Origin: Zopfochytrium polystomum
Taxonomy: Eukaryota > Chytridiomycota > Chytridiomycetes > Chytridiales > Chytridiaceae
Direction: 5' to 3'
NCBI GenBank assembly: GCA_025765615.1
Contig: JAIVFJ010000279.1
Span: 1-64,000, forward strand
Length of the DNA stretch: 64,000 bases
The position numbers and the translations under genes were made by a program. Of this stretch, positions 22,244-33,720 are shown one piece after another. Under the pieces are notes generated by a model. It did not search any database. It worked only from the letters and a program-made list of their open reading frames with translations, and was not told where the DNA came from. Numbering within the stretch: position 1 is the first letter of the stretch; every line of letters starts with the position of its first letter.

Positions 22244-25200
22244 TCAAGAAGTCGGCTCAACGACAGTCTCGCTCGAAGAAAAGGCCGTTTCGCGTTCTGT
22301 GGAGGACTTCTCAAATGCCAGATCAGAGCCAACCTGCAACACCGTCGCACCTTTCGATGCAACATTCATTTTGCCCTCCTTTTCTTCCTTCCCCGCTGTG
22401 GCTGCGGGGTCGGCAATTGAGGTGTGCTGACTCTTCCCAGCCTTTGAGCCACCACTGCCGCTGTCCCCTGCTGGAACTCCAGAGACCGATGGCGGTACCG
22501 GACCTGCGACCGGAAGCTCCCGTTTGCCTCTGCGCCCATGGATGCCTGCTCCCGATGATGAAAGCGCAATTTTGAGTGAAGTGGACCGCTGGTGCAAAGG
22601 CTGAGGCTGAAATTGTTGCTGCGTACTCCCGAGCCCGTGTGCGCCAGAGTCGACCGACCCACCCACGCTGTTTGGCAAGTGAGAGTCGTCTTTGTGCCCG
22701 TGGTGCTGGAGGCCGTGTTGCGACGACGGTCGCGTGTATAATGGGAACAATGAAGCCCGGCGAAAGAGCTCGTGGCTGCCGTTCCTCGAGGAAGAGGCCT
22801 GAGTTTGGGATGTGGCTGCCGCCGCCGCTACAGAATTTCCGGTCGCTTCGGGAGCGGTCGAGTGGGCTTCTTGAAAATGCCTTGCCAGGCTCGAGCTGCT
22901 GACTTCGTTTGCTGCACCAGCGCCGGCCGAGGCAATCGAAGAATGCGAGGACGAAAGGCTCACAGGTCGAAGTGCCCCGCGCGCGCGTCCCGCTGGTGGG
23001 AAAAGGTATCTCCTGAGCTCCTTCGGAATCCCGCAGCTTGTTGGCGCACTCGAACCGCACCTCTTATGGAAAACAGCGCCACAATCTGAACATTGAAGGC
23101 ACTGTCAACGACGATTCAACAGGAATGAAAAGGAACCAACAGACTCACCATCGCATTGCAAAAATCTGTTTGCCACTCCAATGACTCTGCGTGCGCATTG
23201 CTCGCATCTTGGCATTGAGGCGCTCCGAACAAGAGAAAACCGGTGAGGAATCGCGTGGCCCATCCGAACCTCTCGAACGCCAGTGGAGCCTGCTTGCACA
23301 GGCGACAGTGGCCCGCCCGCCGCAGCCACGGCACTGTTTAGTTCCGATGTGCTGATGGACAGACGGGGGCCTAGCAGCCGCTGTCCCGCAGGCGACAACG
23401 GGTCGGGTCCTAGTGACAGTCTTTCGTCACTTGGGGAAAGCGGGGAGACAGGAGAAACAGGAAGAGAGACAGCGGCTAGGAGTGCAGCAGGTACTGCAAC
23501 GTTTGCGCCAACTGCAGAACCGACGGGAATGTATAACGGTGTAGGCGACGCCGATCTTGGGTGACTGGGGTCCAGGACAAGCAGTGGTGGTGATGAGAGC
23601 GAGCGTCGACTTAGTGTTGGCGACGATGATGGGGATCCATTTTGACCCAAACTCGGATCGCTCCGCGCTGAAAGATCCAGGCTTATCATCTGCGTGAGGC
23701 TTGCCAAAGAACCAATAGAGACTAAGTGGCGAAATAGAGTGGTCAGTCGCCTTCTTACTCGAATTGGACGGGTAGCAACGCTTACGCTGATTAAAGTTCT
23801 GCCACGTTGAGCCGTCGACGCTACCGAAACTGAGATTTGCAAAACTGCCCAAACTTCCAATCGATTGGCTGTGGGTGAGCATTGCCTTCTCGCCTGCAAG
23901 AAAATGTGGACGAAAGGCTTCAGTCCGGCTAATGAACGAGCAGGGGGAACTCACGAGGCAGGACGCCGGCATGCGTCGGTTCTTCCCTGATGACGCGCAA
24001 CTCCTCTTCCTTCAAGACGCCAAGAACAGCTTTCCAGCTGGGTCGGTCCGCTGGCTCCGTCTCGCAGCACTTGAGTGCCATTGCTATCCACTCTACACCG
24101 CGTTGGGCGGCTCCTTCCTTCTCCGCGCGTCTCCAAACCTCTTCCTCGTCGATTCCGAAACCAGGAATAACTCGAGAGAAGACTCCGCCGCTATCGTCGA
24201 CACATGCCCGTGCCGCCAATTCGCAGAGAACGACTCCAAAAGAGAATACGTCCACTCTCTTGTCAAAGGGGATGCCCAAAATGATCTCAGGCGCCATATG
24301 CGAGTCGGTGCCGCAGAAAGAAAGTCGACGCAGCTCATCCGCAGTTTTCGGCGTTGGTCTGGAAAAGCCGAAATCGCATACTTTTATTCTCTTGTTTTCG
24401 GTCACCAGCAGGTTCTCGCTTTTAAGATCTCTATCGTCCACCGATGCATAAAAGCAATTAAGTCTTCCAGTACGCTGCATTCAAAGCGCTTTGTCCACCA
24501 TACCTGTGAATAATGTTGTGTGCATGCAAATACGCCATGGCTCGAGCGACGTCAATTGCAATACTAATCTTCATCCTCTCAGAAAGTTCGCGTTCTGCGT
24601 CTTGTATCCACTGTTAACGATTCCTTCAGTCAACAAAAAAAAAAATGGCGGGCGTTATCCTTCTTCATGGGCGACTCACATCCTTCACATTTCCTCCCGA
24701 AACAAACTCCGTGACGAGAAGAACTTTGGAATCATGAATGATGCTTCCCATAAACTGAATACGGCGATTCAGATCGACAGGTCGTCCTTGCAACTCGAAG
24801 AAAAGTTTACCTGAACAACATTTGGATGTCGAGCTTCCCTGTGGACGAGACACTATAAATTCACCGCGTCGGGGGACAAAACTAAGAGCCCTTACTTTAG
24901 TATCTCCACTTCTCGCTCAATGTACTTGTGCACATTGAAGCCCGGATCTTGCTTCGAAAGATCTACGATCCAACGTCAGATGGCATCCCTCCAGTAAGTT
25001 GCCCTACCAATAAAGGTTTTGATCGCCACTTCCGTTCCCTAGGGAAGGAGAAGTTTGGCCGGCGTCAGCCTCTGCAAGAGTTTGAATGCATTGTGCCCAT
25101 ACCAAGTACTAGCAGAACGGCAGAAGGCGGGCGTTGCGCAAGGCGTATTGCATCAAAAATCGTCGACAGTCTCCATCAGTCAGTGTTCAGCGGCGGATTT

Positions 25201-25299
25201 GTCAGGCAAGGGACCACTCACGTCTGCTTTCGACATGACGCCAAAGGAGCCGCTGCCGATTTGCGTGATGTCGGCCAGGTCCTCGTAGGGAATGCTCAT
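22244..25299 (-). CDS. TKL-type protein kinase with C-terminal C1 zinc finger
   Basis: Ten exons on the minus strand give 794 residues: 25299-25222, 25038-25008, 24962-24896, 24838-24811, 24754-24680, 24610-24504, 24430-23955, 23893-23786, 23721-23149, 23085-22244. The kinase domain (about 10-285) is complete: Gly loop GSGSFG 15-20, VAIK with Lys33, HRDLKSEN at 128-135, DFG 148-150, APE 175-177. The DLKSEN loop and GT..MAPE segment point to the tyrosine-kinase-like group (LISK/TESK side). Residues 483-532 fit H-x12-C-x2-C-x13-C-x2-C-x4-H-x2-C-x7-C exactly, a C1 finger that binds diacylglycerol/phorbol ester or a protein partner. The rest is Ser/Pro-rich. The last junction was chosen because it alone restores C1 spacing. 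The frame is open upstream of 25299 but has no ATG. Confidence 0.9.
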
Positions 25300-26015
25300 C
25301 CTTGGATGCTTGGGGGCTGGAACGAATGCGACGTGGAGTTTCTGTTCGATCGTGCTCCAAGGATTCACAGGGCGGAGATTCGAAGTGCAGACGAATTCGT
25401 TGGAACCACCGCCAAGCCTAGGTGAGGTGGGGTGTCGACCGATTTGGGAGCTCAAAAAGCGATCGGAGCTGGTTGGTCCGTTGAGCAAAGGACGAGAAGG
25501 GGAGGCCCACAATATTCCGCGTGGGCGAGCGGGGTGGGAGGGGAGAAAGGGGGAAGGACAGATAGGAGTGTAGAGAGCCGTTCGGCACGGTTCAGGCAAA
25601 CCCTAGCCACCACCACACCAAGGATCCGAGGAGGGGGTTAGAAAGTGGAGTGGGTGGCTTGTCCTAGTCCCGCAAGGGAAACGCGGCAGCGGGCGGACGG
25701 GCGGGCGGGTGCTAGGGGCTCTTCTGGTTCGGTTAGGGGAGGGGAGGGGTGTCGATCGAGGGTTGCAGGAAAGGGCGATTTGGACAAAGAGATTTGGGAG
25801 TGGGGAGTGTGAGCGTGCGTATTCGTTTGCTGAGAGCACGTGTGGGTGTGCGGGGGCAGAGGGATTGTTTGGGTTTTTTTTTGGTTTTTTTTTTTTTTTT
25901 TTTTTTTTGATGTTTGAGTTGTTTGGCTTTTCCTTCAAAAGCAAAACCATAAAAAGAATCCAGCTTCGCGACCACCGAACGAACGAACTGCAGGCGTTCT
26001 GAGCCCGCGCCCCCA
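25300..26015. other. Intergenic region between the kinase and the MYND pseudogene
   Basis: The minus frame of the kinase stays open to about 25600 without an ATG, so an upstream non-ATG extension or extra 5' exon cannot be excluded. A poly-T/G tract lies at 25875-25908. No other coding signal is visible. Confidence 0.35.
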
Positions 26016-26963
26016 ATGGGCGAACTGCGGTGCGACGCGCCCGCGCATGTCGCGCTGTGGCGACTGCCGCGTCGCATTCTACTGCTCGCAGCAGCACCAA
26101 GGCCGCCGACTGGACCACCACCACCATAACCACCACCACTGGCGGCAACCAAAGCTGGCCGCCGAGACGTGCCCATCGAGAAGGGCACCGCCGACGCCTG
26201 GCGAGAACCTCTTCGAGACCCAAGTCGGCACCCTTTGGGGCATCCTCGAAAGCCGAAACTACAAGCGAGCGCGCGTGGTACGCCCTCGTCATGGCGTACG
26301 TCGCCTACGGCAGCCACGCCACCATCGACGAGGCATGCGCCCACACTCCCGACTTCCTCCGCCTGTTCGACTCGGCAGCCGCGAGGTCCTACCCCACCTG
26401 CTCCTGCGCCTCAATCGGGACCAGCAGTGCTACGATTTCATCAGGACGTGGGTGGATCACGACCCGGACGACCCGCAGAACTTGGTCGACCAGGACCGAG
26501 TCCGTGGAATCGGGCGGCCTCAAGAACCTTTTCGGGCTCGGCCTGCTGGTGCCCGCAACCCGGCTCAAAATTCGAATTTTCTTGGACGCCCGGCTTCTCA
26601 GAGCGTCCACGGTCCTTGACGGACGGCCTCTCCTTCGACGTTGTGTGGCGGATCCGACTGTTCGCGATCCAAACCGACCTCGTGGCGAAACGCTGGATTG
26701 GATCCACGACCATCATAACGCGATCCCGTACGCCTCGCTTTGACGGCAATCAGCTCATTTCGACCACGGCGGAGAGCAACTTTCATTTCTGGCCGGGACT
26801 ACTGCGCAGTCCGCCCACTCTCAACAATTGGCCCAACAGCTATTATTTGCGAAGCGTCAATGAAATGCACTACTACTTGAATTACGCGTACCGATCGTGG
26901 GTGGAAACCCCCGGAGCTGTTTCTGAGCTGAGGTCTCGGTGGGTGCGCCAACGGCAACAATGA
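26016..26963 (+). pseudogene. MYND-finger protein of a fungal family, frameshifted
   Basis: Segments in alternating frames line up in the order of one fungal MYND-domain family. They are RCGDCRVAFYCSQQHQ (from about 26050), then ADW in the next frame, then NLFETQVGTLWGILESRNY near 26210. YALVMAYVAYGSHATIDEA follows in another frame, then LLLRLNRDQQCYDFIRTWV, then LFGLGLLVPATRLKIRIFL, and finally a third frame with HYYLNYAYRSWVETPGAV. The match runs to the stop at 26961-26963. At least five frame changes occur, several within 20-30 nt where no intron could fit. The gene is either decayed or carries many indel errors. MYND fingers bind Pro-rich partners; any function here is probably lost. Confidence 0.72.
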
Positions 26964-27408
26964 TTGGCTGAGAGAGCGTTTTTGCAGCGAACCAGTCTTG
27001 GAGGCAACATAAACGTATAGCATTGTCGTCCTTGGTTGAGCTGAAGCTCTTGTTAAGGTTGTTAAGGGGTCAAAATATTCACAAAGCACTTGCAAATAGC
27101 GTGTGGAAGTGCATGACGAGTATTATTGCGTTCGCGGAGAAGTTGGTGTGCCACGCGAAGAGCTCTTGGCTCTTCGAATTGTGCGACCCCACCCCCTCTC
27201 CAAATTGTTCCCAAAGAAACAAGCAAAAATGAAAATGAGGAACGCTTCCACAAGGTAGGTCGGGTGGTAGATACTGATGGTGGGGGGGAGACACGGTTGG
27301 GTGGGGGCGAGCAGGAGGAGTTGGTTCGGTAATACTGTGTATCATCATCATTTGCGTCTTTCGTGGAGTGAAGCGAGAGAGGCTGAGAATGAGTGCGAGG
27401 ACAGAGAG

Positions 27409-27439
<31 letters not shown>

Positions 27440-27598
27440 CCGTGAAAGGAGAGAAGCAGACACCGGATGGATGGCTGGTGGCCGCCTCTGTCTGCAGCTT
27501 TTCGTCCAATACTCAGCCAAAGCAAAGGCGGCCACGGCAAACAGACACAAACAGGGTGGCTCGAAAGGACAAGCAAAGGAGAAAAAGGCGAGACAGAA

Positions 27599-27631
<33 letters not shown>

Positions 27632-27976
27632 TAAGCGACAAGCAAAGCGAATGAGACAGGCCGCCCCACCAATTCGAGCAGACAAGATGTCTCTGTCTGT
27701 CCCTGTCTGTGGCCCTCAACCACCCAACCACCAAACACAAAAAGCGAACCTCCCATCGTCCATGATGGACTTTCCCCTCTCTGTCCGTGTCAAGAAAAAA
27801 ACTTCATCTCTCTCTCTCTCTCACTCTCACTCTCTTTCTTTAACAGCAGACAGCAGCAGACAGCAGCAAACAGCAAGCATCAGACAACCCCAAAAGAAAG
27901 AAGCCAGCCCGCCCCACACCCAATCCATCCATCCATCAATCAATCAATCAATCCTCACTCACACACTGACCGACGA
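26964..27976. promoter_or_regulatory. 5' region of the tetraspanin gene, microsatellite-rich
   Basis: No coding signal. It contains a (GT)n run at about 27414-27439, a (ACAG)n run at 27601-27631, a (CT)n run at 27808-27833, CAGCAGA repeats at 27845-27870 and an (AATC)n patch at 27935-27952. It should hold the promoter and 5' UTR of the gene starting at 27977. Confidence 0.4.
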
Positions 27977-29277
27977 ATGGCATCCAGCGACTCCACCATC
28001 ATCGTCGCCGGCGGCGGCGGCTCCGCTCCGTTCATCGCCACCGTCCCCGCAAAGGAGACCGGCTCAAAGAACTGGACGTCGCGCATCTGGCTCTTCCTCT
28101 TCAACACCATCCTGATCTTCGTTTCCATCTGCGTCCTCGTGTCGGGCGCCATCGCCCTCAAGTTTGTAAAGGTCGACGACGCCGCTGACGCGGGCACGGT
28201 ACGTTGTCGTTTTTCACCCTTTGTCTGTCTTCTGGGGAGCTGGGTGGGTGGGGGGCTGAGCGAAAACCGGCGACGACGTTGGCTTCGCCCACTGCCTTGC
28301 AACCCCACCCCTCCTCCTCCAATCAGGCACCTTGCTTCCCACCCTTCCTCGCCCACACTTCTGTCCTCAACGGATCTCTCTTCCACCGCCTGATGTCGCC
28401 CTGCCCATCCATCGCTTCCCATGGTCCCACTTGTGGAAGACAGTCGTGTCTCACCCACCCGCTGGGCCATTTGCTTCAACAGACAGCCACTGTCTAACCA
28501 TTGTCCCGTTGTACTCGCACCTTCCCTCTCCAGACCCCTTCCGGCCTAAATGCAGTCTCTGTTGCAGTCGGTATTCGCGGCATTGCCATCACGGTACGTT
28601 ACTGGCTGGACTCTTTTCCTTGCGACCATGGTTGACCGAGAACTTTATCATAACAAACAGGCTATCGTGATGGGTTGCTTCTTCTTTGCCACCTCAATCG
28701 CCGGATGCATCGGTGGCATCACTCGCAACAACGGGATGCTCTCCTTCTTCATCGGTGCTTTGATCCTCAACGTGCTGTTCTTGACAGTGTACGGCTCGTA
28801 CTCGATCTTCATTTACAACAAGCGCATGAATGCGTGGAAGGCCGTCGACGCCAGCATGTGGAAGACTGCTTCGGATGCGGACAAGGACCTGGCACAATGG
28901 GCGGTCAGTACACCTTTCTCCATGCGCCCGTCCTCCGATTCTAAAGAATCTTTCCCCTCCCTCTGTTTTGTCACCAACAGTTTGGGTGCTGCGGCTTTGC
29001 TGACTACAGCGACAACCCGTACACAGGCGCACCCCTGTCGGACGGCGAGTCTGTGAACCTTTGCGCCACCAAGGACGTTGGCAGCGTGCTTCCGGGCTGC
29101 AAGGCGGCGGGCGCGTCGTACTGGTTTGGCCTGCTCCGCAACTGGGCCATCATCTTCCCCGTCGGCGACCTTCTTTTGCTGATTACAATTGGCGCGGCGT
29201 ACCACGCGAGGAGAACATACGCCGGATCCTCGATTGTGATTAGCGCCGACCAGCAGCCGCTCATGAAGAGCCGTTAA
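27977..29277 (+). CDS. Tetraspanin
   Basis: Four exons (27977-28198, 28534-28593, 28661-28903, 28981-29277), all joined in phase 0, give 273 residues. There are four hydrophobic segments: RIWLFLFNTILIFVSICVLV near residue 35, one in exon 2 to early exon 3, one with FFIGALILNVLFLTVYG, and the last with AIIFPVGDLLLLITIGAAY. The large extracellular loop carries the signature CCG (178-180, FGCCGF) plus further cysteines that can form the usual disulphides. The exon 3/4 junction falls directly before FGCCGF. Tetraspanins organise membrane microdomains; fungal members act in polarised growth and penetration, but this one cannot be assigned to a subgroup by eye. Exon 3 uses a GTCAGT donor. Confidence 0.92.
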
Positions 29278-29661
29278 GAGGCTTGTCTGCGTGGTTGTGC
29301 AGGGAAGAAGCTGGTGGTGCAAAGAAGGGTGGTTGGTTGGTTGGTTGTCGGTAGGGGGGGAAAGTGCTGGATGTAGTCTTGGTGGAGGGAGGGATGTGTG
29401 CGTAAACGGGCGGAGGCGGCGGATGCTTCTTTTTGCATCTATCTCGCTCTCGACTGGCGCACACGAGATTGGTTCCCCTTTGTTTTAACCGCCTGTGTCT
29501 GTGGTGTTTCTTTTTTCTTTTCATTCTGGTTTTCTTTTCTTTTCTTTTTTGTTGTCTGTTTGTCTGTCTGTCTGTCTCTCTGTCTGTCTGTCTGTCGTTT
29601 CAGCACTGTGAACATGAATACTCGTCTCTCTTTCACTATTTCTTCCAACTTTAACTGCAGC
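29278..29661. promoter_or_regulatory. Spacer between tetraspanin and the Tsr4-like gene
   Basis: Holds a (TTGG)n patch at 29330-29347, a TTTTC-rich tract at 29510-29550 and a (TGTC)n run at 29554-29596, ending about 65 bp before the next start codon. No coding signal. Confidence 0.4.
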
Positions 29662-32084
29662 ATGTCAGCCGGCAACAGCGTCGAGATCGCCTTCCCGGAC
29701 CCGCCGGACGCTGCGCTGCCTTTGGACGATCAGCGCGCAGACCCGTTTATCGACAAGATCGGCGGCGTGCCGGTGCGTGCGGGCGTGTGCGTGCGTCTGT
29801 GTGTGTGTTTGCAGATGCAGAGAGGGACAGACCGTGTATGAAAGTAACATCAAGCACTTCAAAAGGTCTGGATCGACGGAGTAGTGCCGACGGCGACCGA
29901 AACGACTACCGCAAACTCGACCCGGCCCTCGTCCTCGTCCTCGTCCTCCTCCTCCTCCTCTTCTCCCGTCGCACCGCCGCCACGGGCACCACGGTCCAGC
30001 AGCAGCAGCAGCACCAGCGGCATCTCGCCGCGCTGCGCGCTGTGCGGCCGGCCGCACTACCTCGTCGCGCAGATCCTCGCCGCGCTGCCGGCGACCCCAG
30101 CGGCCTCCGCCGCCCCCGGTGCGGTGCGCGAGCGCGTGCTGTACGTGTTTGCGTGCAACTCGCGCGCATGCTCGAGGAGGGCCGAGGGGTGAGTGTGCGA
30201 GAGAGAGACAGAGAAAGAGATACTTTCTTTCTTTTTTTTTTTTGGTTTTTGGTTTTTGGTTTGCCAGTGCCTCTCTCTCTGATGCAGCAACAAACCAAGG
30301 TGGATGGTTGTGCGGGCCTCGAAGCGGCGCTGGGCTTCCGACGGCGAGGGCTCCGCGCCGGCGAGCGCCGGGAAGCACAAGGCGCGGGCCGCTGCTACTG
30401 CAGCCGGCGGTGGTGGAGTGGCTGCGAAACCGTCGAATTCGTTTGCCGCGGTCGCGGCCGCAGCAGTTGAGTCATGATTTTTTTGTTCTTTCTTCTATTC
30501 TCTGTCACTGAAAAAGTCGCCCCGATCCGGCAGAAGCCGCTGGACTCGTTCAGCACCTTTGGCTCGTTTGGCGGCGGCGGCGGCGGCGCGGGGCCCGGCG
30601 TGTTTGGCGGCGGGTTCGGCGGCGGATTCGGTGGCGAACAGGCAGAAGCGGCGGCGGTGGAGGAGATTGCCGAGATGCTGAAGCAGCGGGCGAAGCTGTA
30701 CGACGAGGGGGCGCCCGCGACGGGATGGGGTGGTGGCGGCGGCGGCGGAGGGAAGTCCAAGAAGGCGGAGAAGAAGGGTAAGGGCGGAGGGAGCGCTGGT
30801 GCGTCCAAGAAGGCGAGCTCTGCGAATTTGGTAAGCCCGCGCTTTTTTATTTTTATTTTTTATTTTAGGTTTTGAAACAATTGACGCTCAAAACGACTTA
30901 AAACTTGTATATAAAGAAACCTCAACCCACATCCGCCCAGGCGTCCGAGCCCTCGTCAAGCGCGCCAGCAGCAACAGCAACAGCAACAGCACCCCCCGCC
31001 GCAGGGGACGCAACCGTCCCCACGGTCGCATCCTCCCCCTCCGCCTTCGACCCGTGGTCGTCGCTCCCGTCCTTCCCTTCCTACGCGCTGAGCTTCACGC
31101 CGGAATCGAGCCTGCACGAAAGCACGCGGTTCGACTATGAGCTGCGGCTGCTTGAGCAGTACCAGAAGACGGAGAAGGCGGGCGCCGCGTGGCTGGCCGC
31201 GGCGATCGGAGGGGGCGGAGCGGGCGGCGGTTCGGAGGACGCGGGGGCGAGCGGTGGCGGTGGTGGTAGTGGAGCGGGAGAGTGGGCGGGTGAGACTTAC
31301 GAAAAGTTTCGGCCGCGGCATTACGACAAGGCGTTCAAGGTGTTTCAGCGCACGGTGGAGCTGGAGCCGTCGCAATGCGTGAGGTGAGCTTTGCAGGGGG
31401 GTGTGGGATTGAATTTTTCCTCCTTCCTTTCTTTTCCCGTGCTCGATCGTTCCTCATACGTGCCACCTTTTTTTTTTTCGCAACCAAAACTACTACTCCA
31501 GATACGGGCTGAACTCTGTTCCGCTGTTCTACGCCACCGACTCTGTGTTTCAGTCGCTGACGGCCGCGTACGCCGGCGGCGGCGGCGGGGTCGCGTCGTG
31601 CCAGTACTGCGGCGGCCGCCGCGTTTTCGAGATGCAGCTGATGCCCGCGATCCTGGCGTTCCTGCCGACAGAGCAGGAAGCCGCTGCCGCCGCCGTCGCC
31701 TCCTCCAAAGCTGGAACGTCCGTCCCTCCGGAGCCGTCATCGTCACCTTCATCGTCGTCGTCCTCCCCATCCTCCAACTCCGCTACTTCCGCCTCGACGT
31801 CGGCGTCATTGTCCTCCGTCGCCGTGTCGGCATCCGCATCATCCGCGTCGCTCAAGCCGTCAGCCGGCGCGGCGACGAAGAAGAGCGGGAAAGCAGCAGC
31901 ACCGGGTACAGGAGGGCCGGCGCCGCCGAGCCTGGACGCGCTGGCGCTGGGGATGGAGTTTGGGACGGTGCTTGTGTACACCTGCGAGCGAGACTGCGGA
32001 GGGGCGGGGGGCGGAGCGGGGGAAGCGGCGGAGGTGCGTTACGCGAGGGAGTTCGTTGCGGTGCAGTCTGAGACGTGGCGGTGA
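29662..32084 (+). CDS. TSR4: Tsr4/PDCD2-type ribosome biogenesis protein
   Basis: Exons: 29662-29772, 29866-30188, 30288 to about 30466, about 30519-30830, 30941-31383, 31502-32084. The N-terminal part has DPFIDKIGGVPVWIDG, then CALCGRPHYLVAQI and LYVFACNSRACSRR, the zinc-binding first half of PDCD2/Tsr4 proteins. The C-terminal domain (PDCD2_C) is clear: YEKFRPRHYDKAFKVFQRTV, then CQYCGGRRVFEMQLMP and FGTVLVYTCERDC. Family members are chaperones of the ribosomal protein uS5 (Rps2) in 40S assembly. Long Ala/Gly/Ser inserts separate the conserved blocks. The exon 3/exon 4 junction is unresolved: the obvious donor GTTGAG (30467) and the only nearby acceptor (aaaaag, 30518) do not keep phase, while a GTGGAG donor near 30411 would. 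Confidence 0.87.
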
Positions 32085-32243
32085 AGCCCGTCATGTCACG
32101 ACTTTTCGCACGCGGGAAGCGACGCAGAGGAGGAGGGTGATAGAACTCGACGTATGATGGTGTGATGAAGTTGATAATATTGAGAGAGAATGAGCCGGGT
32201 GGACAGAGAAAGAGCTGTTATCGTGTGGGACAAGTGAGGTGAG

Positions 32244-32284
<41 letters not shown>

Positions 32285-32387
32285 AGAAGAAGAAGAAAGA
32301 TTTGTGAGAATTTGTGAGAATTAAGGGAGCATCGCTTGCTTCGCACTCTCATCCGCTTCCCTCCCACCTCTCGTCTCCCCCCACGTC
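32085..32387. other. Intergenic spacer with long poly-A tract
   Basis: Contains an uninterrupted A run of about 38 at 32245-32282 followed by (GAA)n to about 32297. No coding signal. Confidence 0.5.
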
Positions 32388-33350
32388 ATGCCGGAAATCT
32401 TCGAGCTCGAGAGCGACGGCGACGAAGAGCGGTTCCTCACAGCAGCAGCAGCAGCAGCCGCCGCCTGCTCCAACGCCGCATTAGCATCAGCAGCACCAAC
32501 AGCAGCCGGTAGCTCCGCACAGAGAAGCTCGCCCACCACCACCACCATCGACTCGCCGCCGCCGCGCCACAGGAGCGCCGAAACGCGCTTCGTTTCACAA
32601 ACCCCTACCCTCGAGCACCAACCACCCTTGCCGCACCGCGACGGCCGACGACGAGGACGCGGACGACAACGACCTCGACGTCGGCTCGCAAGCATTCATA
32701 ACATACGACCCGCTGCGCGGCTTTGTGTTCCAGATGCGCGTGGCCGCCCCCGGCGCCACCGCCGCCCCCGCCCCCGTCCCAGCGCACGGGTACTACTACA
32801 ATTACCTCGGTGCGGTCGGCGGCGGCGGGATCGGCGGCGACTCTGATTACGGCGGGTCCGAATACGACGACGTCGACGACGTCGACGACTGGATGGACAG
32901 CGCGGGCAGTGGGTACGACGACGACGACGAGGATGACGACGAGGATGACGATGATGACTATGACGATGAGTACGGCGGCGGCGGCCGTGGGGGGCGGTTG
33001 GGCGCGGAGAGAATGGGCGGGCGGCGGCGGGGTGGGAGACGGTTGTGCGGGGTGGCGGCGGCGGGGCGGAGCTTCGCATACGGATCCGAGCGTGTGGCCA
33101 CAGGCTCAGTGGGTGAGTTTGTGGCAGAGAGTGAGCGGAACGGGGGAGGCGTGTGAGTGCCCTGACTGTTCTCACGCGTGGGTCTCGTGCACGGTCTCTC
33201 GCCCGCAATCACACACGAGCACGTACACAACAACAACCCGGCCTTCACGTCAGACCCCAGTTTTACATTCACTCACCTTTCTCGTTCTCCTTTCGCTCCC
33301 CTCCAACCCAACCATCCACTATCCTGCAACACTACCACCGTGCCAACACC

Positions 33351-33391
<41 letters not shown>

Positions 33392-33720
33392 TATCTCTCT
33401 CATGCGACATAATCCAAAAGGACGGGTGGACCGACGCCGCGCTCGAGTGCCGCTTCTCTCGCCGCGGCGGGGCGTGCCCGGCGGGCGAGCAGCGCCGGTT
33501 TCTGCAAACGAGGCCACCGGGCGGCAGACCCGCCTCCGTTTCTCGGGCCGGTAGCCGTGGCGGCGGCGGCGGAAGCGACCTCGACGACGGCGGTAGGAGG
33601 CGCGCGAGCGCGGCGGGAGGAATGACCGCTGCAGCGACGACGGCTGCGCCCGCAAACGCCGTTGATGCCGCGCGGGGAAGTCGGGGGAGTGCAGGTGGCA
33701 AGGCGGGCGGGACGCTTTGA
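32388..33720 (+). CDS. Hypothetical acidic protein gene, structure unresolved
   Basis: Coding character is seen in three consecutive segments but no single frame joins them. From ATG 32388: PEIFELESDGDEERFLTAA, then an Ala/Ser/Pro-rich stretch. From about 32645 in the next frame: DDEDADDNDLDVGSQAFITY and DPLRGFVFQMRV, then an Asp-rich run at 32870-32970. After a GTGAGT donor at 33112, an exon from about 33420 contains DGWTDAALECRFSRRGGACP and runs to the stop at 33718-33720. The first frame change (32590-32640) has no convincing intron, and the donor at 33112 fits the following exon only in a frame other than that of the acidic run. Either there are extra introns or indels. Family not recognised. 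Confidence 0.4.
33353..33389. repeat. (CA)n microsatellite
   Basis: About 18 CA units, inside the presumed intron of the 32388-33720 gene. Confidence 0.9.

Noticed and set aside
25300..25599. N-terminal extension of the kinase
   Set aside because: The frame is open but begins with TTG and has no ATG; 25299 is the first ATG and sits directly before the Gly loop.
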